Below are positions 5,821 to 10,000 of a stretch of DNA of 10,000 nucleotides, one piece after another (positions within the stretch are counted from its first letter, which is position 1; every line of letters begins with the position of its first letter). The stretch comes from Penaeus vannamei. Its lineage: Eukaryota; Arthropoda; Malacostraca; Decapoda; Penaeidae. A program made the position numbers and the translations under genes. The stretch is taken from the NCBI RefSeq assembly GCF_042767895.1, contig NC_091568.1, positions 33,951,878 through 33,961,877 on the forward strand. The letters run 5' to 3'. The notes below the pieces were generated by a model. That model had not been told where the DNA came from. It worked only from the letters and a program-made list of their open reading frames with translations, and ran no database searches.

Positions 5821-5884
5821 CAGTGGGCAGTGTGTCACCCAGTCAGGAGGGCCATTCCCTTTGGGCCACTGATATACTGACTGG
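5821..5884. other. two interleaved inverted repeats
   Basis: CAGTGG (5821-5826) pairs with CCACTG (5866-5871), and CCAGTCAG (5839-5846) pairs with CTGACTGG (5877-5884). The order A-B-A'-B' is the topology of an H-type pseudoknot if transcribed. Short arms in 10 kb arise by chance, so this is only a structural possibility. Confidence 0.3.
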
Positions 5885-6283
5885 TTCTTGAACTGGTGCG
5901 ATCGAGGGACGGAGTGTGGCGGCAGCGTGCTCCACAGTCTGTTGTGAGGCGGGCTGGAATGCAGTTCTGTTCTTAAATTATAGTTGTTGTTGGGTTTTTT
6001 TCTCTCTCTCCTCGGCGGGAGGGTAAATATGAGTGGGTGGAAAAGGCGGGCGTTATTTGAATACGGGATAGTATGTTGAGCGTGATTCTAGCGTCGAGAA
6101 AGAAGGTTAGGTGTCGGGAGACATTTTGATCCGGCCGGCGCAGGAACGTCTTACCTAGAAACGGTTAAAAGTTGGAGGCACGGCAGTCGAGGGAGGGGAG
6201 GAAGGGGGAAGGGGGAAGGGGGGGATTGCGGCAGACACACCCCATGCCCCTCCCCCTTCCTCCTCCTTCTCCCCCCGTCTTAC
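5885..6283. other. unique DNA, no confident gene
   Basis: Mixed composition with a short (CT) run near 6001 and a G-rich stretch at 6187-6226. On the minus strand CTAG|GTAAGAC at 6155/6154 is a perfect U1-complementary donor, and the same bases (TTTTAACCGTTTCTAG) look like a short acceptor. This may lie in the intron downstream of the minus-strand exon 6382-6284. No coding frame supports it. Confidence 0.35.
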
Positions 6284-6382
6284 CTTGTCTGCGGGTTTTT
6301 CTTCGCGCTTCATCATTTTTGGCGGGAACTCGGTCGCCGGTGGATGGCGTTCGATTTTCTTTCGTTTATTGTTGTTGTTCAT
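6284..6382 (-). CDS. candidate minus-strand first coding exon, basic N-terminus
   Basis: On the minus strand an ATG at 6382-6380 (G at -3, in-frame TAA nine bases upstream) opens exactly 33 codons. The exon ends in AAG|GTAAGAC, a perfect U1 match (GT at 6283-6282), so the intron is phase 0. The peptide runs MNNNNKRKKIERHPPATEFP and then a Met-Met-Lys-Arg-Glu-Glu-Lys stretch, which suggests a basic, probably nuclear N-terminus. Upstream on the same strand lie an initiator-like TTACTTT near 6575, TATAAAAA at 6603-6596 and a palindromic E-box at 6658-6667. Against it, a 52-codon frame starts earlier (6524) and overlaps this ATG, and an E2F-like motif lies inside the exon. I recognise no family and could not find the next exon. 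Confidence 0.28.
6318..6328 (+). promoter_or_regulatory. E2F-like site TTTGGCGGGAA
   Basis: TTTGGCGGGAA matches the E2F/DP consensus closely. It overlaps the candidate minus-strand exon, so it may be a downstream regulatory site, or it may show that this segment is promoter and not exon. A second E2F-type match is at 7737-7747. Confidence 0.35.
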
Positions 6383-6524
6383 ATCGCGTTGTTATTTGAA
6401 TTGTGGTTTCTATCTTCATTTTCTTTGCTTTGTTTATTTTTTTTTCTCTCTCTCGATAATTTGGTTCGTCTCTTGTTACCTGTTTGTGTCTTTCAAGTTC
6501 GTATTTTCGTAAATCTCTTATCAT
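6366..6524 (-). CDS. 52-codon minus-strand frame, possible uORF
   Basis: An ATG at 6524-6522, preceded by an in-frame TAA, opens 52 codons to TAA at 6368-6366 and overlaps the start of the 6382 candidate in a different frame. The peptide begins MIRDLRKYELERHKQ and is Lys/Arg/Glu-rich, giving a possible charged helix. Codons mostly end in A, unlike the G/C-ending candidates elsewhere. A donor-like CAG|GTAACA lies inside at 6480/6479. It could be an upstream ORF of the minus-strand transcript, a coding exon itself, or a chance product of an A-rich strand. Confidence 0.18.
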   Translation of the reverse strand: MIRDLRKYELERHKQVTRDEPNYREREKKINKAKKMKIETTIQITTRYEQQQ

Positions 6525-6574
6525 TATTTACCGTTTTTGGCGTTTTGCTCAGCGGGAGTTTAAACAAAATAAAG

Positions 6575-6603
6575 TAAAAGTGGACTCGTTCTCTTTTTTT
6601 ATA
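6575..6603 (-). promoter_or_regulatory. minus-strand TATA box and initiator
   Basis: Read on the minus strand, CTATAAAAAAAGAG gives TATAAAAA at 6603-6596. About 28 bases downstream TTACTTT fits the YYANWYY initiator with its A at 6575. A transcript from here would have a leader of about 190 nt before the ATG at 6382. On the plus strand the same bases also hold AATAAA (6568-6573), so the AT-richness alone could explain both. Confidence 0.33.
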
Positions 6604-6618
6604 GCGCGGACTGTGTAC

Positions 6619-6858
6619 ATGGCAGATCAGGTAACAGGTGGGAGCACTTGGCTTTTGCACACGTGTGAAAAAATGATTTCAATAAGAAACAGGTGTCGTA
6701 GAGTTTGCCAGCGTCGCCAACCGTCCGCCGGTATAGATGCTCGTTTGTTTCGGCGTCCATGCATCCGAATGCGGGTCAGGGTGTTCTTTGATTCCTTTAT
6801 GTCGTCTTTTATTAGTTTGTTCCGTGTCGTTATTGTCAGTGGTATCGTTGGATTGTGA
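6619..6858 (+). CDS. 79-codon open frame with hydrophobic C-terminus, unrecognised
   Basis: An ATG at 6619 (T at -3, G at +4) opens 79 codons to TGA at 6856-6858 in non-repetitive DNA. Residues 1-54 are Arg/Cys-rich; residues 55-79 are hydrophobic (FFDSFMSSFISLF... VSGIVGL) and could form a membrane segment or tail anchor. A donor-like CAG|GTAACA after codon 4 offers an alternative reading. No plus-strand promoter is visible and the upstream region is used by the minus-strand candidate. Chance is a serious alternative. Confidence 0.15.
   Translation: MADQVTGGSTWLLHTCEKMISIRNRCRRVCQRRQPSAGIDARLFRRPCIRMRVRVFFDSFMSSFISLFRVVIVSGIVGL
6653..6672. promoter_or_regulatory. E-box palindrome CACACGTGTG
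   Basis: CACACGTGTG at 6658-6667 is a perfect 10-bp palindrome with a central CACGTG E-box, the site of bHLH factors. With flanking TTTT and AAAA the symmetry extends to 20 bp with one mismatch. It lies about 55 bp upstream of the minus-strand TATA box, a normal place for a proximal promoter site. Confidence 0.4.
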
Positions 6859-6859
6859 T

Positions 6860-7180
6860 TATGTTGTTTTGTTATTGTTGTTTTTCTCGTGTCAATAGCT
6901 GCTAATAATTCAAGCGATACTGGGATTCATTTCGATTTGGCAACGGTTTCTGGGACTTTTTTTTTTTTGGGGGGGGGGGTGCGACAATTCAGTTGTATCC
7001 TTTTTCTCGTAATTATTATTAATGATTTTATTATAACCTGTCATTATCGTATTACATGTAGCAAAAAAGATAGTGGCGCACCCGAGTAGAAAGTTTTACG
7101 CTGTTATCTTCCAGTTCCCACGGCCTTGACTGTTTCCGTAGAGTCTGTGTACATACATAGGGTGCATGTAATTATCTAGG
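6860..7180. other. AT-rich unique DNA around a T12-G11 block
   Basis: Besides the homopolymer block at 6957-6979, the segment contains ATTATTATTAATG-type AT-rich DNA at 7010-7060. No frame, RNA gene or promoter combination is convincing. Confidence 0.5.
6957..6979 (+). repeat. T12-G11 compound homopolymer
   Basis: Twelve T followed directly by eleven G and then TG, the same layout as 3948-3973. Flanking sequence is not shared, so the two are not evident copies of one longer element. Confidence 0.9.
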
Positions 7181-7700
7181 TCTTCTCCCCTACTTGCAAT
7201 CTGGCGTTTTTATTGGCGGCAACGTCTCGCTCCCACGCCCTTTGCGCAGGTCGGCAGGAGGAATCGGACGCGGCACCCTCGCGCTCCTCCCGATCCGTTC
7301 CCGTGGCTTCTTTGTCCGTTTCCCCGTGAGGAAGGGAAGCGCCGGTTTCCTGGTAAACAAAGCGCTGCCACCTGTGTCTCCATGGTCGCGCCGTGCCCCG
7401 TGCGATGCGACGAGGGTGACGTGGCACTTCCGTGGTCTCGCTCCGCCGTGTGATGCCGAACCTTATTTTTACCACTGGGTACTGTTATGGCGCCAAGGTC
7501 TCCCGGGAGTCGTCCCTTCCAACGGCGGGGCATAGTCACCCACTCCACTCCCTCGCCTCGGCTAACGGTTGGCGCTTCTGTGATGAGGATTTCTTTTTAG
7601 TCTTTCTTTTTCCTCTTTTTTTCCTTGTTCCCCTTCGTCGTCCTCCTCCCCCGCCTCCTGCTGCCGCTGCTTGACAGACGGACGTGACATCAGCGCCGGG
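7180..7700. promoter_or_regulatory. CpG-rich segment with several factor-type motifs
   Basis: The DNA is GC- and CpG-rich and non-repetitive. ATTGG (inverted CCAAT) is at 7213-7217, TGACGTGGCA (CRE/UPRE-like) at 7417-7426 and CACTTCCG (reverse ETS site) at 7425-7432. Open frames run on both strands (7194-7535 plus; 7176-7475 and 7210-7548 minus) but compete with each other. On the minus strand an ATG at 7383 sits in a perfect ACCATGG context and heads 57 codons (METQVAALCLPGNRRF...), unrecognised. CCATGG is palindromic, so the context alone means little. Regulatory or CpG-rich non-coding DNA is the safer reading. Confidence 0.3.
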
Positions 7701-7707
7701 GGGGGGG
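7698..7707 (+). repeat. G10 homopolymer
   Basis: Ten consecutive G within the CpG-rich segment, 30 bases upstream of the E2F-like site. Confidence 0.85.
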
Positions 7708-7736
7708 ATACCCAAAAGGAGCGGACACATTACAGC

Positions 7737-7747
7737 GCGCGCCAAAA
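7737..7747 (-). promoter_or_regulatory. E2F site (TTTTGGCGCGC on the minus strand)
   Basis: GCGCGCCAAAA on the plus strand is the reverse complement of TTTTGGCGCGC, a full match to the E2F/DP consensus. TGACATCA, a CRE-like word, is 46 bases upstream. A tiny ATG-to-donor exon follows at 7805. Such sites drive S-phase genes in animals, but no target gene is recognised here. Confidence 0.42.
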
Positions 7748-7804
7748 GTTTCCGTTAGTCGGGAGCGAGACAAAGGACAGTTAACGACTACCTGTGACAG
7801 GGTA

Positions 7805-7816
7805 ATGGATTGCCGG
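7805..7816 (+). CDS. possible four-codon first exon ending at a strong donor
   Basis: ATG at 7805 (G at -3 and +4) is followed by three codons, giving Met-Asp-Cys-Arg, and then CGG|GTGAGT, a consensus splice donor, with a phase-0 intron. It lies 58 bases after the E2F-like motif in CpG-rich DNA. Without a downstream exon this remains a motif coincidence; the nearest reasonable acceptor (9300) gives only about 21 codons in this phase. Confidence 0.15.
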
Positions 7817-7822
7817 GTGAGT

Positions 7823-8200
7823 CGGGTCTCGCACCACGCCCCTCTTCTTTTTCTTCTCCTTCCTCCTCCCGCCGATCGGAAAACGGCGTAATGGCCATCG
7901 CCGGCGCTGGAGAGACAAAGGCTCGGCCCCTTCCCGTGTCGCGCGAGGAAGCCCCCGCGCTGACGGAGGCGTGCTTGGAGGGAGGCCGCGAGGCCGCGCT
8001 GTGCGTCCGGGAGGGGCGGCGGCATGCCACCTCGCTGTCCTTGCTACTGGGAGGATGAATGATGGAACATGCGTTACACCCCCCCCCCTCCCCCCGCCTG
8101 CCCCCACTCGTCGGGCATCGCGTTTCCCGCTCGAATCGACCGAGTGGCGATTCGTGGACAAGGCGAGAGGGCCTGAGGACGGGGATAACGGGGAAGAAGA
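7823..8200. other. GC-rich segment, no confident gene
   Basis: CpG-rich, with C10 at 8079-8088 and more C-runs to 8095. Frames on both strands (7810-8058 plus, 7690-8025 minus, 7971-8306 plus) are Ala/Arg/Gly-rich and mutually overlapping. No splice or start evidence separates them from chance. Confidence 0.45.
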
Positions 8201-8620
8201 GAGGGAGGAGGATGTGGGTGGCAAGGAGGAAGAGGGGGAAGGAGGAAGCGACGCCGGGAGGGAGGGGAAAGGGGGGCGGCGAGGGAAATGGAGGAGGGCG
8301 AAATGACAGGTTGGCAGTGAAACAAATCCTCGCGGATGTGTTTTAGAAAATGAGAGACTGCTTGAAAGGAAATAAGGGAGGAGCTGACACAAAGGGAGAG
8401 GGAGAGAAAGAGAGGAAGCGGGGCAAGAAGTGGGTCAAGAAAGGGGGTGCGAGGGGTGTTTTTCGGCGGAGGAATGGAAATGCATAATGAGGTTGTTATG
8501 TAGGACGAAACTGCAATCTGGGAGGAGGAGAGGTTAAGCCTGAACAGGGGTGGGCAGGTAGGGGGTGGGGGGAGGCGCGGGAGGTGAGGAATGGAGGGGG
8601 TAAGGGTGGGGAACTCCAGC
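8200..8620. other. purine-rich non-coding DNA
   Basis: The plus strand is G/A-rich with GGAGG and GAGAGG words, most strongly at 8195-8290 and 8380-8450. Minus-strand frames across it (8074-8736) are Pro/Ser/Leu-rich bias products. No promoter or RNA gene is visible. Confidence 0.55.
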
Positions 8621-8796
8621 CTGCATGAGGTGCGCGGCAGGTGCGACGGTAACGACAACATGGGGAGATGGTTGTCATGTAAGGAGACTGTGTCACACGA
8701 GAGACAGTGAGTCAGCACGAGGAAAGCGACCGTCACTCTGTCTTCGACGCCGGGATCATGCTGCCAAGGACACGCCCGGGCCTGCTTTTAGGGATC

Positions 8797-8830
8797 CTGC
8801 AGAAGGGGAGAAGGAGGAGGAGGAGGGGAG
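8797..8830 (-). other. minus-strand splice-acceptor-like site
   Basis: On the minus strand a long tract of CTCCTCCTCCTTCTCCCC leads to TTCTGCAG (AG at 8798-8797), an excellent 3' splice site. The best frame downstream (IPKSRPGRVLGSMIPASKTE) stops after 20 codons. The tract is the complement of a GGA run, so the site may be a repeat by-product. Confidence 0.25.
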
Positions 8831-9030
8831 GTGACACTGATCCGAGGCTCCAACGCGCGGGGGAGAACGCCGAGGTGGGCGCAGCAGGTGCGGCAGGGGC
8901 GATGGAATGTCCTTCGTCACCGTCCAGAACGGGCGGCGAGGATGAAGGGCGTACGTACGTAGCGCCTGCATGTGGCGAAGAGCGAGGATAAGCACGTAGT
9001 GTGCAAGGAAGAGGAAGCAGGAGTCGGGAG
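8831..9030. other. GC-rich unique DNA, nothing firm
   Basis: A plus-strand ATG at 8758 opens 77 codons to 8991, crossing a GGA run (six Arg residues) and then Gly/Ala/Glu-rich sequence. A minus frame covers the same bases. CGTACGTACG near 8950 is a small palindrome. No feature is convincing. Confidence 0.4.
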
Positions 9031-9063
9031 GCACACCGTCCAAGGACTCCGCCGAGTCAACAA

Positions 9064-9273
9064 CACTTCAGGGACACCCAGGTGACCAGTTATGTTTTAT
9101 GGAATTTTTATCCCGACGTTTTTATCTGGACCAGCGACCAGTTTTTATCCACTTATCCCACCTCGAACGCCGCCGAGATCACGACAAAGACCCTCGACGT
9201 CGCACCTTGCGATCGGCCCGAGAGAGATAATGCAAAAATCCCGGAAACAGGCGCGCGGTGTTGGAGAGGGTAA
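9064..9273 (+). CDS. open, ATG-less segment with ordinary composition, possible exon
   Basis: From about 9064 to TAA at 9271-9273 one plus frame is open for some 70 codons without low-complexity bias, reading ...DTQVTSYVLWNFYPDVFIW. CACTTCAG|GG near 9071 could be a weak acceptor. GC at codon positions 1, 2 and 3 is about 46, 50 and 61 percent by my count, a mild coding-like order. No family is recognised, and an open run of this length is expected a few times by chance in 10 kb. Confidence 0.15.
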   Translation, partial: HFRDTQVTSYVLWNFYPDVFIWTSDQFLSTYPTSNAAEITTKTLDVAPCDRPERDNAKIPETGARCWRG

Positions 9274-9506
9274 TGGTGCGCCCCCTCCCGCCTTGCACAG
9301 GTTCCCGCTGTCCCTCGCCTCGCCGCACGCACAGGGAGCAGCCGGACTCACGGATTCATGATTTGAAAAATGAGCGAGGGGGAAATGAGGAAACGAGGAT
9401 AAGTCCCCCGAAAGACGCCATAATTTCCGTACCCATAGCGTGCCGGCTGGACGAGAGGGGACATAAAATGGCCGAGGGCGAGTTACGTTACCAGGGAGAG
9501 AGATAA
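9273..9506 (+). CDS. 77-residue open frame, unrecognised
   Basis: An ATG at 9273 (G at -3, G at +4) opens 77 codons to TAA at 9504-9506. After a Pro/Arg-rich start the peptide becomes charged (HDLKNERGGNEETRISP). A good acceptor (CCCCTCCCGCCTTGCACAG, AG at 9299-9300) lies inside, and the frame after it stays open to the same stop, so the segment could be a terminal exon needing a phase-1 intron. A further in-frame ATG at 9468 has an ideal AAAATGG context but leaves only 12 codons. No AATAAA follows closely. Confidence 0.18.
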   Translation: MVRPLPPCTGSRCPSPRRTHREQPDSRIHDLKNERGGNEETRISPPKDAIISVPIACRLDERGHKMAEGELRYQGER

Positions 9507-9522
9507 ACCCTTCTGTGGCTTT

Positions 9523-9894
9523 ATGGCTACGAGGCGAATCTTCCGTGGTGAAGCGATAACGACCTCGGCGAAACGAACGACTCGGGTCCTGTCCCTCTAT
9601 GGGCGGGGAAGAGGAGTTTGCACCTTGGATAATGATGGAAGCGGCCGGGTGATCGTCTCGCGGGAAGGGAAGGGTTCGAGGGAAGAACGTGGTGTTTCTC
9701 CTATTGAGGGCAGCTTCGAGAAGGATCTAATGCGAGAAGGAGGTAGGATACGAAGGGATGAGAGTGTAGGAGGCGAGCAGGACGATCGGAGGAGGAAGCA
9801 GAGGTCGTTGGTAAAGAAGAGGGAGAGAGAGAAGCACAAGAAAAAAAGAGAGAACACAGCCACCATGACCGTTGACGAAGGCGCCGAGCCGTGA
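9523..9894 (+). CDS. 123-residue basic open frame, unrecognised
   Basis: An ATG at 9523 opens 123 codons to TGA at 9892-9894, the longest ATG-initiated frame in the window that is not made by simple repeats. First codon positions are mostly purine, which fits coding but also the local purine bias. Residues 1-60 are mixed (MATRRIFRGEAITTS..., a GRGRG patch, TLDNDGSG). Residues 89-110 are strongly basic (RRRKQRSLVKKREREKHKKK), like a nuclear localisation or nucleic-acid-binding segment, and the tail is acidic (VDEGAEP). The start context is weak (T at -3, G at +4). An in-frame ATG at 9865 sits in GCCACCATGA but leaves nine codons. Minus-strand frames overlap. Possible single-exon gene or exon; function unknown. 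Confidence 0.22.
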   Translation: MATRRIFRGEAITTSAKRTTRVLSLYGRGRGVCTLDNDGSGRVIVSREGKGSREERGVSPIEGSFEKDLMREGGRIRRDESVGGEQDDRRRKQRSLVKKREREKHKKKRENTATMTVDEGAEP

Positions 9895-10000
9895 CCAGAA
9901 TCTGCAATTTCCCTCGACGTCCGGGATGTTGGTGCCCCTCGCCGGGAGTCTCGGGAGTCGTTATGTGATACGCCGGTTTCCTACAGGGTCTTAGGACCTT
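9895..10000. other. window end, possible splice acceptor
   Basis: GGTTTCCTACAG ends at 9986 and could be a weak 3' splice site. The remaining 14 bases are too few to judge what follows. Confidence 0.25.

Noticed and set aside
7176..7548. Pair of roughly 100-codon minus-strand frames in CpG-rich DNA
   Set aside because: Three frames on opposite strands compete over the same bases, with no splice or promoter support; the ACCATGG context is from a palindromic word.
8758..8991. 77-codon plus frame with an Arg6 run
   Set aside because: It crosses a GGA repeat and is Gly/Ala/Glu-rich afterwards; a minus frame is open over the same bases.

Overview
The window reads as nuclear DNA of a eukaryote, most likely an invertebrate. 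It holds very long dinucleotide tracts ((CT)44, (CA)44, (CA)59), a G24 run, (GGC)9, (CTT)13, several (AGG)n runs and hundreds of bases of one-strand pyrimidine or purine bias. CpG is not depleted, and metazoan core-promoter and splice-site motifs occur. This density of simple repeats is typical of penaeid and other decapod crustacean genomes. That assignment rests on style alone, since I recognised no species-diagnostic gene. There is no sign of bacterial operons, phage or CRISPR.

Layout. 1-300: purine-rich DNA with an 84-bp-period duplication. 340-1010: CpG-dense promoter-like segment with paired inverted CCAAT boxes, G24, (GGC)9, a TATA box and a possible short first coding exon ending at a good splice donor. 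1120-1600: purine block followed by a 217-nt pure pyrimidine run. 1880-3050: pyrimidine block, a roughly 75-nt codon-biased island, then a purine block containing a 30-bp minisatellite. 3050-3400: mixed sequence with an AP-1/E-box palindrome. 3430-3620: CA repeats. 3950-4740: T/G block, a second roughly 30-bp minisatellite, AT-rich and pyrimidine DNA. 4720-4840: small GC-rich island with candidate peptides on both strands. 4975-5275: T23 and pyrimidine DNA ending in a splice-acceptor motif. 5445-5810: G-quadruplex candidate and the longest CA tract. 5820-7180: mostly unique DNA with a minus-strand start candidate (E-box, TATA, ATG, perfect splice donor). 7180-8100: CpG-rich DNA with E2F-, ETS- and CRE/UPRE-like motifs. 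8100-10000: purine-leaning, moderately GC-rich DNA with a few open frames, the best being 123 codons at 9523-9894.

No protein here matches a family I can name. Most long open frames are produced by repeats: poly-Leu/Ser from CT, Thr-His from CA, poly-Arg/Glu from GGA, and decapeptides from the 30-bp minisatellites. The two best gene-start candidates are 782-1001 (plus) and 6603-6284 (minus). They are inferred from motif order and spacing only and need transcript evidence. I see no exciting undescribed system; the value lies in these start candidates and in the repeat architecture.
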